The position numbers and the translations under genes were made by a program. Of a stretch of 64,000 bases of DNA, positions 1-23,400 are shown piece after piece (the stretch's first letter is position 1; every line of letters begins with the position of its first letter). The stretch covers positions 62,001-126,000 of the forward strand of contig JABVXV010000138.1 in the NCBI GenBank assembly GCA_013365325.1, written 5' to 3'. Under the pieces are notes generated by a model. The model was not told where the DNA came from. It did not search any database and worked only from the letters and a program-made list of their open reading frames with translations. Source of the DNA: Dipetalonema caudispina (Eukaryota; Nematoda; Chromadorea; Rhabditida; Onchocercidae).

Positions 1-1439
1 AGCCATATGCATATATATCAGAAAGCCTAGAAATGTTATTTAACAGAATAATGCGGAAAATGATTTAGCACCACTAAGAATAGAAGATATCGTGTCGAAT
101 AAACCATTAAAAATATATTTAAGATAAAGCACCGGTATACTCCAGTGAATCCCAGAAGAAATTGATCAATGAGATGAAATATGTGAAGAAATCATTAATG
201 GATAGTTAAAATAACTGCACAGATATAGATTAGTGAGCTTCCACTAATGGCTTTAATTCCCATGTGGAATAACACGGGATCAGGAAAGGATTGATAACAA
301 AGCAGACATGAATTAACGGTGAATCAACCGGTTCAGGAAACTTTCCACAACGATATACAATCTTCTAACGGTGAAAAATGATGAATATTCGAATACCTTT
401 CATTGACATCAGTATATATTGTGCATTGTATATTATTCCTTTTTCATTCACTCAACTATTTCAATTCACAAAGCTTCTCGACCATTTCTAATTTTATACG
501 ATATGCATTCATAATTCATTCATTTCACATTATAACATAACCTTTCAATATGTCCATCAGGAAATCATAAACGGAAGATATCTTGAATTCCATAATATTA
601 AAAAACAAAAAAAAAATCTTGTTGCTATATCCGTGTTCACAGCATTCCTACCACCTCATACATGTAAAAATTTATATCATCAGAACATTGATCCATCAAG
701 AAAATGTTTAGCAAAGATATCAATCCGACATTGCTGGGAGTATCAAAGGTCAACGTACAAAAGATGAAGCCCATTTATGCTGATTTTTATGGTTCATTGT
801 TGTTCTATCGATGTTTCTACATGTTACATCCTTTATTACATTATTATTTCCTTCAAATTTTCATTCCATTCAATATTTAAAATTCGGATTTTTTTTCTTC
901 AAATATACCGTGAAGGAAGGAAATTATCTGAAGTGATAGTTTTCTGAGTAATCAAGTCACTCAGATTTTCCGTCCCATCTTTTCCGGTTAATCTCAAATA
1001 CTGTACTATGTGATTCCCCCGGTTTCTTCTCTACCCTAAATTTAAAATTAACAGGAAAAATAAAACGCTCCCTCATAACAGCAGTAATTTTGAAACGTCA
1101 TCTAACGCAATGTCCACGCTCACCTTACACTCACGCAAAAATACACATACACTTTCTCTCTTCCTTTTCCTGTCTACTACTCTTCATAATCAGCAACTCT
1201 CATCAACATTCACAGTGTCTTTTAATGGTGTCATCCACATCGATCCACGGCATTGCGGATTATTATTCAGCGTATCAGCTCATAATGTATGGACCTTAGC
1301 TGCGTATCGCTGTTAGTTGAATGAGAGAACAGGGAGAAAGTAATCATGAAGAGAGTGTGTAGTTATTACTTCGTAAAAGTCGGTGAGAAAAGAAATGAGA
1401 AAGATTAGACAACGATGGGAATAGGGATGGGTAGGGCAA
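1..1439. other. Upstream AT-rich stretch, no gene recognised
   Basis: No reading frame here carries a recognisable domain or plausible exon structure. The short overlapping plus-strand frames near 1.1-1.3 kb are low-complexity and disagree with each other. The stretch probably lies upstream of the kinase gene that follows, or is the far end of another gene outside the window. Confidence 0.5.
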
Positions 1440-1915
1440 ATATGCAGTGGCGATAAAGCAGCAAAAGCGCGAGGTGCGGGAGGAATCTGTCGTGATTGAC
1501 AAGGCCAGTGAAGGCTTTAACGTACTACGTTTACGTCCTTTGGCTTGACGACACGTGTAACTCGCACGGTGGCGGTGGCGAAACGTTACTTGTTCCCGTG
1601 ATACTAACCTGACGACGAAAGCTGGAAAAGTGGATCTTTTCGTGTGGGTAGTTAGTGGTGGTAGTTGGTGGCAGTGGTGGTGGTAACACATCATCGTCGC
1701 GTATGTGTGCGTATGTACGTATGTATATATACGTTGATAGTGGCGTAATATTCGCGAGCTGGCGACGGGAAACGTGTACGCCTACGCCGTGACGGGAAGC
1801 CTGTGCGCCAAACCGTAGCGGAAAACGTGTACGCTTACGCCGTGACAGAAGCAGTCAAGTCTCTTCCAACGGGACAAGCAGTTTTGACGGCATTCACGTT
1901 GGGGTTTTCCTTGGT
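1440..1915 (+). promoter_or_regulatory. GC-richer leader/promoter-proximal region of the HIPK gene
   Basis: Base composition rises clearly from about 1440 up to the proposed start codon at 1916, with many CG dinucleotides, unlike the AT-rich DNA on both sides. The frame of the start codon stays open upstream, so a longer N-terminus cannot be excluded. Its position suggests a 5' untranslated leader or core promoter; no TATA box or trans-splice acceptor decides this. The 116-codon minus-strand frame here is read as a composition artefact. Confidence 0.35.
1765..1856 (+). repeat. 53-bp tandem duplication in the leader
   Basis: A segment of about 34 bp containing AACGTGTACGC and CGCCGTGAC occurs twice. 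The copies share AACGTGTACGC starting at 1771 and 1824, a period of 53 bp. They differ at a few bases only, so the duplication is fairly recent. Confidence 0.75.
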
Positions 1916-11407
<9,492 letters not shown>

Positions 11408-11815
11408 GTACTGTTTATGTTTCATTTATGTGTTGTTGAATTGTTTTTTGTTTCAGGAATCGTTTTGTACTTTTTTTGCTTGCGAAATTTTCTCATTACG
11501 AAATTAAAGAGAAAAAGATCGAAAAGAAAAGCAAATAGCGATAATTAAAAATTATGTAGGATTATGGAATTTCCATGGATAATTGTTCAGTAATGTGTTA
11601 CTTTAATTTACTTTGCATTAACGGTTGGTTTGCAGCATTGTAGTGTTTTTTTTTTTTTTTTTTTTTTCAGACTTAATACTACGTTTCCGCCATATTATGG
11701 TCACTGAAGAAATAGACTATATTTGGAAATAATAAGCCTTCTTTACGTTATTCTTTAATGGGAAAGCGATTGTCTGGATGCTCTATTTCTTCTCGAAAAT
11801 AAGTTATTATAATGC

Positions 11816-11816
<1 letters not shown>

Positions 11817-11849
<33 letters not shown>
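11817..11849. repeat. (TA)n microsatellite
   Basis: An uninterrupted run of about 16 TA units. Confidence 0.9.
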
Positions 11850-11854
<5 letters not shown>

Positions 11855-12469
11855 GTATTGAAAACAGAACACTTTGGGACTGTTTGAATAATAAGTTGCT
11901 TTACTAAATAAGAGCTGGGATGTTCTGAAAAAGTTCGTTTTAAGAAGAGTGTGTTGTACAATGTGTTGAAAATTGTATGAGGTGGTTATCTTTAGCTGAG
12001 AAAGAGAGCATAAATTCAGTATTGATTAGCGGGTTTTTGAAACTGCAACTGCAGATGTAGTTTGTTTCATTTAGTTTGTATTATTCAGGAACTATTATTA
12101 TACAATATGTGGTGGTAGAACACATCATTCCCACAGTACACCAGAAGTTTTGAATCGGGTGTTTGCAGTCCTGCTGTTCATATCCGTATTCAGAATCTAA
12201 AGTTCGATAAAGTATATTACTGACAAATTAGCGAGACAATATTAGAGATTATGAGAGGGAAGGAAAAAGGCAGAGAAGGAATAAAGAAAGGGCAAAATCA
12301 TTAACATAAATTGTACTACATCCGATTTCCTGCGCAATACCATAAGAGGTTTTCCGCGTACATGTTTGAACTGTCTTTGGGTTGGTTCTAAACTCAGAAA
12401 TAGAGACTGAGAACTAGTATAGCAGGACAATGTTTCTCACCCACCTTTCTGTTTAATACTTCACTGACT

Positions 12470-12625
12470 CATTATTGCTATTATCATTACTATTATTACT
12501 ATTACTACTACTATCATTATTATTATTATTATTAATTATGATTACTATTATTTTTTTTTTCATTTTTGTTATTACTATTATTATTATTGCCGTTTATTAT
12601 TGTTGTTTTTATTATTATCATTTCC
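12470..12625. repeat. Degenerate (ATT/ACT)n trinucleotide tract
   Basis: Imperfect ATT, ACT and ATC triplets continue for about 150 bp. They produce the misleading open frame rich in Leu, Ile and Tyr. Confidence 0.8.
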
Positions 12626-15600
12626 ATTCTTGTTACTTGCTTTCGCTTTTTCCAGTGTTCCATTTATTTAGCAACTGCGTTGGAAATGTAAATGTGTGTA
12701 GTGGAGTGTTTTCAGTGAACATCCTTGTTGTAGGAGTCCTTAATTTTTCATCCCATTTTCACTTCGAATGCACAGAATTTGAAGAAGTAAGTCTAATAAT
12801 ATTTTATGTCGCTAATATTATTAATCTGATAAGTTCATTTATAGTCCGTCTCTTTTTTTTCTTGTCAAAGCGCTTTTCGCTAATAAAATTTATTTGTATA
12901 TCCTATCATTTATTTGCTTATTATTTGAATGTATATGAAGTTCTCAATTTTGCATCTTGTCTTCGTATGTGTTTTTTAAGTCTAATTATTTGTTTGTTTT
13001 CTTAGGTTTTGCGGTTTTCCTGCTAAGCTGTAATTATGGAAAGTTAAAAAGCGAGGATTGTATGGGTAATTTCAAATTTTTACAGGAAGTACCGTGTATT
13101 GGGTTAACAATACCCATGCCAATTGTTGCTCAATTGGGATGCTGGACCAGCACATTGAGTTAGCGTAAATATCTTTTTTGTGTTTACACTGCCATTACGA
13201 GAAAAAAGTGAGACTTATATAAGCTGAAGACAGTGACATAGTGGGGTCTCAGTATTTTGCATAGTAACTGGCTAATATGAATTGTTTGGAACTATTTTGG
13301 CTCACGGGACTTTCTGGAAATGTGACTTTCTGGTCGTGTCTACCTGGAATGCTTATTACTTTGTCTATCTTTTTATTGTATGTAAATCTTTCACTCGCTG
13401 GATGTTTTGTGAACAGCTTTTTTGGCGGAACTGGTCTGGTGAACTGTATTTAATGTGATGATTCATTTAATGTGCACGACTATTTAAAGTTAGGGGAAGG
13501 AAATCCGTTTATGTTGCTATTTGTTAAAACTCGATTTAGTCATCTGAAATTAAATTTTATTTTTATATCGCTAATGCAAATTGGTTTTTTCTTGAAGATG
13601 AAGTTACGTTTGTTACGTATTTATGGAAATCCCGAGGTATTTAAAAGCTGTATTTGATAGCTGGTCGATTTTTCTGTAAGTGTATATATAATCATTTTTC
13701 TTTTGAAATTTTTCTTGAAACACATTTTGCTATGCACTTCGACCAGTGTAGAGGACCCATATATGGTTGGAGTGTTTAAAATTTTTCACTTTTTTTTTAT
13801 GGATAATATTTCTAGCTTTGTGACCTTTTATTGACAACAAATGCGTTAATCATACGTGTCGAATCTTTCGCCATTGAAACTAGATGGAATTATCTTGATG
13901 ACATATATGGAAATCATTAATTTATGAAACTCGATGGAAATATATTCTATGATTTCTTTATACGTATTTGTTGTCACTGAAGCGTTTCGGCAGCTTAATA
14001 ATTTCGAGAATTATATGACGGTGAAGTGGCGTTATGCACCGAGAGGTGTATTCTGCTTGTAGTTCAAGATAAGTGATTCATTTAGTTGCTGTATTTCTGT
14101 TTTATACAACTGTAATTGATACAATAGCTATTCTATGAAAGCCGAAGAAATTTCATCTGGAAAGATGACAGTGCGTAAGCACCCTACGAAGAAGCTAAGC
14201 TTATCAGTAGACCAGTGTAATTTCTCCATTATTAAGATATGAGAATTTCTATTTTTAATCTGGCGCATCCTTATTGTACTGCTCTCTTAGACTCCGAAAA
14301 ATAGATATTATTTTGCTCAAGTGAGATACATATATTCTACGCTTTCTAACCATACATATCAGTTCTGTAATTGTGTTGAAATTGTGCACAAACAGAATTT
14401 CTTGGCGGGAAGTTTTTTCTTTTTAAAGAACTGTAGTAATAAAACAGACAAAAAAGAACAAACAGAAATGAAACAGGGACGCGAACAAATGAATAAAAAT
14501 GCTTCCAAACGGTTCACTGGAATGAAAGAACACCAACAAAAACGGAGAAGTATCGGGAGAGAAGGGTAAATCAACACATCTCGAGAGCTCTAAAGCTAAA
14601 ATTCAGCTTGCTAAGCACATCAAAGTCCACGTGAACTTTACCAAGCACTGTGACGTGACACTGGAGCGGACCAGCTTTAAGCCAGATATCACAACATCAA
14701 CTGTGATGTCACGCCGATAAGCTAGTCGCTACTGCAGCATATTTTTTGAAATTCATAAAAGTTACTTAGGAATGTAATGTAAAGTGAACAACACTTCCAG
14801 TTGCCGTAGAGAGATGCGTGTGCGAAATTCTATATTACAACTACAGCGTAGCCCTAAAATTGTTAAGAACCGGTTGATTTAACAAACGAAGGATCAATTT
14901 CCATCCACAGATACTTCTTTAAAGAAAATAACCTTGAAGAAAGTAGGAAAGATAAGAGGGTGCAAAAATTAAGTACAACGCTCCTTTTCAAACTGCAAAA
15001 ATAATTACGTATAATAGATAGGAACTAGTTAAATTCGATAAATATGGAGTTTCTGCCTCCTGAAAGCAAAGAAAGTAAACCGACATAATGACCAGAAATT
15101 GTATGAACATATCCATAAAGACAGAAAACCGGAGACGAGAACAACTGAACATAGATCACAGGAAAAAGGAGGAAGGGAAAAATATTAGCAAAAGTTAGAA
15201 CAAACAGAACACAGCATTAGTATATCACAGAAAGTAGTGTTACAATTATCCCACTGGAGTCTTTACCATCTTTCATCAATTACTAATATAGCATTACTGA
15301 AAGAATCAACAACTGAATTAAATTTCAAGAAAAAATTTTTTTTGATTACGTTTAACATTTCTTCGAAAATAATGACTTGAATCATCGGAATCCTGGAGAG
15401 TTTAAGAACAGGAACAGGTTATACAAATTTATATGAAAAAATATATACAAATTCAACTTTTTCGGGACTATTTGTAGGAACTCATCCTTTGATGTTTCTA
15501 TTTTTTCTATAAAAAGGGAAAATTATTTGATAGAATTCCCGAGCTTTCTCTGTTAAAGGAACGCCAAACTTGCTAGCATATTCAAATGTACTCCCAACAG

Positions 15601-15900
15601 TGTAGTAATTATAATTCCCATAACTAATTCATTCTCTGCTTCATTTACCCAATTTCTGGGAGGCGAAACTCTGAGTTATGAAGTATGAAACAGATAAGGC
15701 CTCCGAAGAAGAAGGATATAACAGTGTAGTTTTCAAGGTTTTTATGACCTTAAAAAATAGCATTTTATGAATTTACATTCTCATACCGAAAAAAAAATGA
15801 ATTAAAGTCAAAACTCCCTTACCACTAGCACTACCGTTATAACAGTAGAACTGTTTGCTCTCACAAACCATTACCCTCTCCTCCTCCTAAAACTATTCCA

Positions 15901-15906
15901 TTTATT
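15901..15906 (-). terminator. Candidate AATAAA polyadenylation signal of TAF12
   Basis: TTTATT on the plus strand reads AATAAA on the minus strand, 16 nt after the TAF12 stop codon. The spacing would give a very short 3' UTR. Confidence 0.4.
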
Positions 15907-15921
15907 TGAAATTTTCACCCT

Positions 15922-18900
15922 TCACGGTTTCTGGATACCTTTTTTGATGAGCGACATACGTTGACGATGCGCTTCGGTTGCTGGAGATTTCACATATGGA
16001 TTACGATCAGCTGGTTGGACGCCACCAACGGAACCCGGAGGCAAGAATATCTTATATCGCCTCTCTAGTACATACTGCACATCCTTCGTTTCAACCTTCT
16101 GCGCACTCCTATCCGGAAAAAAATTTGGTTTAAAGTAGCACTCTACAGCAAAGTTTTAAGCAATTCAAAAATGAAGGTAAATTGAGATCTTCATGCAAAG
16201 AGAGGATTTTTAACTTTTCCTTATCCGGCGATCCAGCACTGCCTATTTTTATCAAGCTAGTACATCAAAATTTAGATAAATTAATAACCTATGCTTAGCA
16301 ACACGCGCTGTTTGTTCAATCACATCATCAACAAATTCTTCAACCAGCTGCAGTAGCGCATCCGAAACATCATCTTCTACTGCTTCCAGAGGATCCACTG
16401 TTTTAATAAGAGCTTCCATGGCATCCTAATAATTGGGAAATAATTCCTATATTGAAGATAGCCAAAAATATATGTTGTTAATGAATTAAAAAGTTTTGGA
16501 AACAAAAAAGGGGGTAGAAAAACTTTCCGCTGCTCTGTGTCAATGGAAGTCGAATGAAACATGAATGTGGAGATTATCGGAAATACAACGAGAATTATTA
16601 AAATACAATCCATTTAATTCCTAAAAACAAAAGAAACCTTCTCTAGTAATTTCATGCTAGTTGGCGGCGGAGGATGTGGGTCAGCTGTAGAATGTACAGG
16701 TACAGGCGTCGGAGCGGGTGGAAGATGCCCCAAAGCTTGTCGTATTGCAGATGATTGCCCAATAACACGCGAAGCATTTACTGAACGTTGTATTGGTGAA
16801 CGATCTGAAGTTTTCTATTAACACAGCAGTAACGTTTCTCAGCGGTCGCAGCACAAAATGTCTTTGCATTCAAAATAATCATTAACTGACGAATTCGGTT
16901 TAAAGTTTAAAAACAAAATAATAATATCTTGAAAAAAAAAAAAAACATACATATGGGGGGAGTTCCATGTTGCATATTTTCTGGACTTGGGGTTGGATAA
17001 CGTGTCATTGTTGGTCGATGTGGCGAAGGCTGCTGATAATTTGGATTTGGGGTATGCATATGAGGTTGACCTGGATGAGCAAATCCTGGACTATGGCCAA
17101 TGCTTTGCTGGGCGTTTAATGAATGTTGCCCCTGACTTTGTTGCTGTAAAATTTGAGTCGAAGTCATCATTTGATGTTGCTGAGTTTGTTGCTGTTGCTG
17201 GGGTTGCTGCTGCTGTTGCAGCGATTGTTGCGGTTGGTGCTGTGGTCCTAAATGTGGTGCTGTTGGTGGACCCATCTGATGTGTTGGCTGTTGCTGCTGC
17301 ACCTGGGTAACCATGGTTGAAAGCATCTGTTGCTGACCCATTGATGTGACCAGAATTTGTGTTGGCATTTGCTGTGGAGATATTTGTCCTGTTGCAATCA
17401 TTTGATGTTGTGCCTGCATCATAGCACCTTGTGCAGCACCTGCAAAGGACATTTCAAAAATATGAAACAATTACGTGCCTAAAAGCACACTAATAATGGA
17501 AGATTTAGACGAAATGGTTTCAAACGACCTGTTGCACCAGCACTCACTAAAACATGAAGTACTAAAACACCCTAGAGGTGTGCTTAACTACGACGAAAAT
17601 AAAGGTCAACTCTCGAACAGTGGTCTGCAATTCGTAAAAATGGCTTTATGATTATGTACAGCAAATTTTCTTTGACTTTTGTATCGTAAGCAAAAACAAA
17701 AAAAATACACAGTTTAATTTACTGATACAATAAATACAAAAATAGAAGAGACTGAAACACCATAAATTACCTGCTTGTTGCATTTGCCCCTGTTGACTCA
17801 TAATAGTGACACCCTGCTGAGAGATCATTTGTGGTGGACCCATCGACGCCATTTGTACCTGCATACTCGTACCTGAAGAATATTGTCAATTAATTTTTCC
17901 ATTGAGAGACTTTAATTATAAAGAACTAAATCGTAACTCAAAAGCTAAGTTCTACGCAGAACTGATTGCTCAGAAAAAAGAACAGAAGAACAGTTTTCCT
18001 TATAATTAAATTCTTTTTCTGAGAATATATTGAATGCGGAATAGAAAGAATACGCCATGTAAAATATGATTAAAAATACTAATTTCATTGGCAGCTCAAA
18101 ATTTAGAGAGGATGAAATACAGCGTAAATCTACAAAGTCGTCAGCCTACTGGGAAATTTCGATCATTCCGTACAATATATGTTTTGGAAATAATACGACT
18201 GCAGATCAAAGAAGACAAAGCATTAGCACCTTCAAAAGACTTATGATTCTAAACATCAACCACTTTATTTGACGAAACTAACAGTGCTCATATGAAATCC
18301 ATGCTATCGTAATCTAAAATGCGTTGCATGCACTGCCTGTAAAAATTCACCATTTCTAAGATAAATGAAAATGTGGCAAGCGTGATTTTGACATTTTGAA
18401 ACATTTCAACAAAAAAGTAGGAGGAATTTCTTACACGGTGGCATATGGATTGGCTGACTGGCTTGCATCATCATTTGCTGTTGGGGAAGCATTTGTCCAG
18501 ATTGAATCATATGTGCTTGCCGCTTAAAAAAAGTTCACACTCAAATTCTATTTAACGTCGTAAAACGCAAGCTTCACTCAGAAAATTCCTTCATTCTCGT
18601 GCACATATGATTTTTTTTCACTGCTAATAAGATTTTTTTTTGGTAATGATAATGAATAAAAACGAATCAGAAATGCAAGTGTACAGAGAATAATCGAACT
18701 TGCCATTTTCCTCACCCATTCGGAAGTATGTCTCATCTACTTGACACTAACAATAGTAGGTCTTATAAATTCATAACTGGAACCTTTAGAAAAGCCTTAT
18801 AATGCCAATTATCCAAACGTTCCGGAGAGACATCCTATTGGTGAATAAGACTAACTCGTTTTCATCGGTTAATACAATACGGAATTCATTCAACATCTGG

Positions 18901-19111
18901 AATACATAACCTACCATACGGTCTTCCGACCATACCTAAACCATTTCACACCATATTCCATAAGGTGACCAATCAGATTCACAGGAAAGTGTAAGAAAAT
19001 GTCACAGACCGGTTGTTGAGGTGACGAATGAATTCGCTGCATGCCAGCTGGTGAATGGCTCATGTCCACCGTGTACTGCTGAGCCATTATTTGGCCGTTG
19101 TAGTCGCTCAT
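15922..19111 (-). CDS. taf-12: Transcription initiation factor TFIID subunit 12 (TAF12)
   Basis: Histone-fold subunit of TFIID and SAGA; it pairs with TAF4 (or ADA1) in the nucleus and supports RNA polymerase II initiation. Seven exons in transcription order: 19111-19010, 18522-18435, 17872-17771, 17439-16951, 16804-16638, 16425-16289, 16108-15922; every junction keeps phase, giving 423 residues. The C-terminal histone fold (about 311-395) shows DPLEAVEDDVSDALLQLVEE, FVDDVIEQTARVAKHR, VETKDVQYVLERRYKIFLPP and then the characteristic TEAHRQRMSLIKK tail. The first 300 residues are Gln/Met/Pro/Ser-rich, with runs such as QQQQQPQQQQQTQQHQ. The protein is much longer than human TAF12 (about 160 residues); long Gln-rich N-termini suit transcription factors of this type. 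The start ATG lies 3 nt inside the exon after a good acceptor, TTACTTACAG. Identification is firm from the histone fold; the Q-rich part alone could have suggested a Mediator subunit. Confidence 0.95.
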
Positions 19112-20483
19112 CACCTGTAAGTAAATATATTAATCTGACATGAGAAATACATTGATCTAAGAATATGACGCAATATGACATATCCATCTTTGTATTAATA
19201 TTAAGCATATCTATATGTTACGAGGCTTGGTAGGCTTCCGTAGCATAACGCCTAAATGGAAAATGTAGAGGTAAATCAAATATTTTGCAATCTAAACTTA
19301 ATATCAGTTCCTAACGTCTGCTCATTTACTCATCGTTCCAAACGTAATTTCTTCCTCACCACCTACACCTCTACTCTCCCACGAGAATTTAAAACTCTAC
19401 ATTTTTAGTAATAACTTCTACCTCCGCCTATATGAAGCACGTGGCCACATCCCGAATGATCAGTAAATAGATTCCGGCACACATTACATAGAAAAAATTT
19501 ATAATGATGGCCGTCCAAACTACTCGACTTACGCTAACAACTGGTGGTTTTTAGTCTAACAGCGTGTAAACTGGTATGTTTACTGGTTTGCTTGGAACTT
19601 TAGAAAATATGTGCCGGAGTATTTTCATATTACCAATCCCAGCCATAGAGAGACCTGACAAATATCTCACAAAGATTTTATGAGGAGAAGTGTAAATAGC
19701 TACGACTGACTTATGACGCCCGTAACAATAGTTATTTTTTGTATACCTCTCCCTATTACTTCTACTAAAACGATGTATCATCAAAATCGCGTGAACTGGT
19801 CGGAAATGAATTTCGAAGCACTCATTTTATAATGCACTGTATTTATTGAGCCGTATGGTAAACAAACAAATATCCAGAATTGCCTTACCACATTTGCTAG
19901 TTAGTTTTCATCCGCCTATTCCTAGTAATACATTTCCCGATCAGTCATAAAATTTTAAACGGAATACCACAGTACAACAATATTATATCCCTTCAACAAC
20001 ATATGTACTTCCGCAAACAAACCGACTTCCGGAATGACGATTGCTATTCAGACCTGTATATGAAAGAGAGGAGAATTACGAAGGATAGAAAATCATTGCA
20101 AGACCACAACTGTCGTAAACAAGATTGTAGAACAGCGGAATATTTTAATGATTGATAATGGGATGGTTTGTATGGCTTGAAGATGAATTTATGCACACAG
20201 AATCGAGAGTTTTCCACTGTTTCCGTTTTTGTCTTATCCTTTCTGATTGTTTGTATACGGTCATATTCAGACATATAGTTTAAAGATTTATGAAATCCGT
20301 AAGAAGTATGGTAGATAATTCTGGTGAAGGAAAGGAATTGATTTTTGAAGCTGTTGCAATTTAAAGTGATACTTTAATAAAATAATTTTTGTATAGATGA
20401 AACAAATCGATGCGATTAACATCAGTTTGGGTTAGATAGGAAATTAGAAACGAAAACTTCTCGGATTAATTATATTATCATTA
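19112..20483. other. Intergenic, TAF12 upstream region
   Basis: AT-rich DNA between the transporter's stop and the TAF12 start, both on the minus strand. An acceptor (TTTACTTACAG, ending at 19115) abuts the first TAF12 exon, so a spliced leader or a 5' UTR exon in this interval is possible. A 76-codon minus frame at 20044-20274 has no support as an exon. Confidence 0.45.
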
Positions 20484-23400
20484 TTAAATTGAAGCAATTG
20501 CAAGGTTTTGTCTTTTTTTATCCGGTTGAAATGTTGTAAATTTGGCCGGTTGATCGGTTGCTATCAAACAGAATGCGGAATTTGCTGCAAATAATGATAC
20601 GGCTAAAATCATGAAAATAATTCGCCATTGTTCCTGAAAATAAAAAAGTATGTGTAATAATCGTTACTGTTAGGATAGCTATTTGGTGTTTTGCTAATAG
20701 ATATATCAACTGACTGTCCTAAAACATGTCCATATTTCGGGATTTCGAGGAAGGCTTGTGGTCCAAGTTTAGGATAGCGAGAATGGTCCAAAATAGTTCG
20801 TTCCTGTCTGACGGGAATATGAAAATACGATCGCTTGTTTGTTTGCGATCAAGAATATAGTGTTCGAAAACAGTATGTTTGCTGTAGAAGTCTAGCGAAA
20901 GATATGTAATATAGCAGGTAATGTACGGTAATGTAATGGATATTAGGCAATCCATGGGTAATAGAACCAGAAAGCATAAAGTAACTGTATTTACCTGTGC
21001 CGAGTCATCGGTAACAAATATTGCAACCAGTAATGGGGATACGAACAATGCAACACACTTGATGAATTGTATATTTGAGATCACGAAATGACTATGCTGC
21101 CTGAAATTAACCAAAATTCAATTAAGTACCGAGCATTATTATGACTACTCGATTATTTGGTGCAATATGTTACCATTTCATGATACCGCAAGTGAAAGTC
21201 GAGTTTGGCTTACCACTAACCTTCTGGAAATACTTCTTAGCATTAGCAGTCAAGCAGTCCTATAGAAATGGACCTATTGGTCAAACTACCCGGAAGGTTC
21301 ATATCATTTGACCTTCATCGACTAGTAGCAATATCTTCTCGTCTTCTTTACAGCCTGTAGAACATGTTCCGCTCCTCGATGATATGCCCAAGCTATTAAA
21401 TGCATCAAATTTTGGAATCAGGAAAAAAGAACGCATGGTATTGTTTGCTGGAATTTTTCTCTTGCTAAATTCAAACTGATTTAAATGAAAAATTAGCTTA
21501 TTTTGACTTACCGAGCCACAAAGGTGCCACATTTATAGAATCCGCCAACATTAAATGCCATAACAGCATGAGTTATTGCAAGAGCTAATACAGATAATGA
21601 AGTCTTTTCAGGTGGGATAAAGCCAAGAATACAATAAAATACACTAGCTCCAACTAATGAAAGCGTGTTGAAAAAGATCATTTTCTGATACTCGTTCATG
21701 CATCTGAAAATTTTTTTTTGAACAATCAATAGTAAAAAGGAAAGATAAGTAGCAACGATGGATCAAGGATGATTTTTAGTAGATTAACTTCATAAATTTA
21801 TCCTTAATAAACTCAATGTGAGATGAAAAGTTGGATTGAGCGATGAATTTAATACAATCAGGTAGCATACTTGATTTGATCACTCATGAAACCAGCACCG
21901 ATTCGAAATGGTAGAAATGATAATCCTTGGAGGGCAACCAAAAATCCTGTGCCTTCAACGCTGGAAAGATTACGAAAGAATAATTTCTATTTCGGATATT
22001 TGCAATGCATTCCAGAACGAAAGAACAATTTTGATAAAAATTTTCCCACTGAACATAGGCTTTAAAAAAAGCAAAAGAGAAACCTGATATTTAAGACATA
22101 TTTGATATAAGTAGGACCATATGATAGTAAAAATAAAGCAGAAACAATTTCAACGAAAGCATTTAACCAAATTATTAGTATTTCTGGATTTTTTATTATA
22201 GCCTGAAATCAGCTCAAATCTTCGTGGTTTTTCCCTTGGATTACTACTTCTCCAATTGTCATCTTCAATGCGAAGTGATACGTTATGATTGGTAACAAAG
22301 TCCGGATGATGATGATGCAGAATATGCATGAGTAAAAAATTTATTACCAAATACGGAACATATTTCTCATTGCTGGTGTATCTTTCAGATTTCTCTCGAC
22401 GAATCTTTTCCAACTCAATACCTGAAGAATATAATTTTCTGCTATAATATTTATGGAATATCAAGAAAACTTTTTTTAAAAAAAAAATACGTATACTTAT
22501 GGATAAAGTAGCTATGAGAGTGACTATTTAATGACGAAAGGAAAATGGATTGACAAAATAAGTTGAAAAAGTCGAATTTTAAATTAACCTGAAACATTTT
22601 TGTGCATTTCTGGTTGATCCCGATAAAATAACACCCAAACGGTGAATATAAATATACCAAATGCTGCATGTACATAATATACAGCTGGCCAACCAAGAGA
22701 TGATTCACAAAGCTTAATTATTACAAAACTTTAAGATAAATTTTAATGAAAATTTTGAAGTGATGACTTTTTTCCTCATTATGTCAAAATTGAAAATATC
22801 TTGGAAAGGAAACAAAACGAACCAAACCGGAAACGGGATTTGTGATTAGTGTCGAAAGACTATTAAAGCTTGTTAGTACAGCAATAAATACGCCATTTTG
22901 CTTCAGTGATGCCCAACGTACGGTTATTACGCCAATTGCGGCAAAATCAGCACCATATGCTACTCCCTAAACAGATTCATGAAGATGCTTACACCTTATA
23001 TTATTTCATGCATAGTAAATCTGTTTCAAAAATGTTTCGATCTTACGTTACTAACTTTATGTGTTCAAGTGTCATCATATGCTATTAGCCCTAGTTAATA
23101 AACACATGCTAATTACCTGTTAATTAAAAAAATACAAATAGTAAAATTACTAAACTATAAATAAAGGTAAGCATTTAAATTTAGAAGTAATACTTTTCGC
23201 CAAAACTTGATAAATGATCATTAAAAGCATTTCTTAGAAACTACGCATGCACTTTTACAATTGCTGGAAACTCTGAGTCATACATGTATGTCTAAAATAA
23301 ATCATGAATGATCTAATCAGTAAAATGATTCAACAAAATAGTTAAACAGTTTGAATGTTAAATCATTTTTTGGCAAAGTATGATTGCTGAAGCGGTATGA

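Larger units (their letters stand above)
11408..15921. other. AT-rich stretch between convergent HIPK and TAF12 genes
   Basis: This lies between the 3' ends of two convergent genes and probably holds the HIPK 3' UTR. The longest frame, 12475-13005, is poly-Leu/Ile/Phe derived from an ATT/ACT trinucleotide repeat and is not accepted as a gene. A slightly GC-richer patch at about 14570-14720 contains several TGACGTGACA/TGATGTCAC-like short repeats but no coding evidence. Confidence 0.5.

Noticed and set aside
1344..1694. 116-codon minus-strand open frame
   Set aside because: It lies in the GC-richer leader, is dominated by Ser/Arg/His from composition, and has no domain or splice context.
12475..13005. 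176-codon Leu/Ile/Phe-rich frame resembling a membrane protein
   Set aside because: The hydrophobic run is the translation of an ATT/ACT trinucleotide tract, and the rest is AT-driven.
16987..17310. 107-codon plus-strand frame rich in Val/Ala
   Set aside because: It is the antisense shadow of the Gln-rich TAF12 exon.
16951..17439. Reading the Gln-rich exon as a Mediator subunit (MED15 or MED29)
   Set aside because: The same gene continues in phase into a TAF12 histone fold with the TEAHRQRMSLIKK tail.
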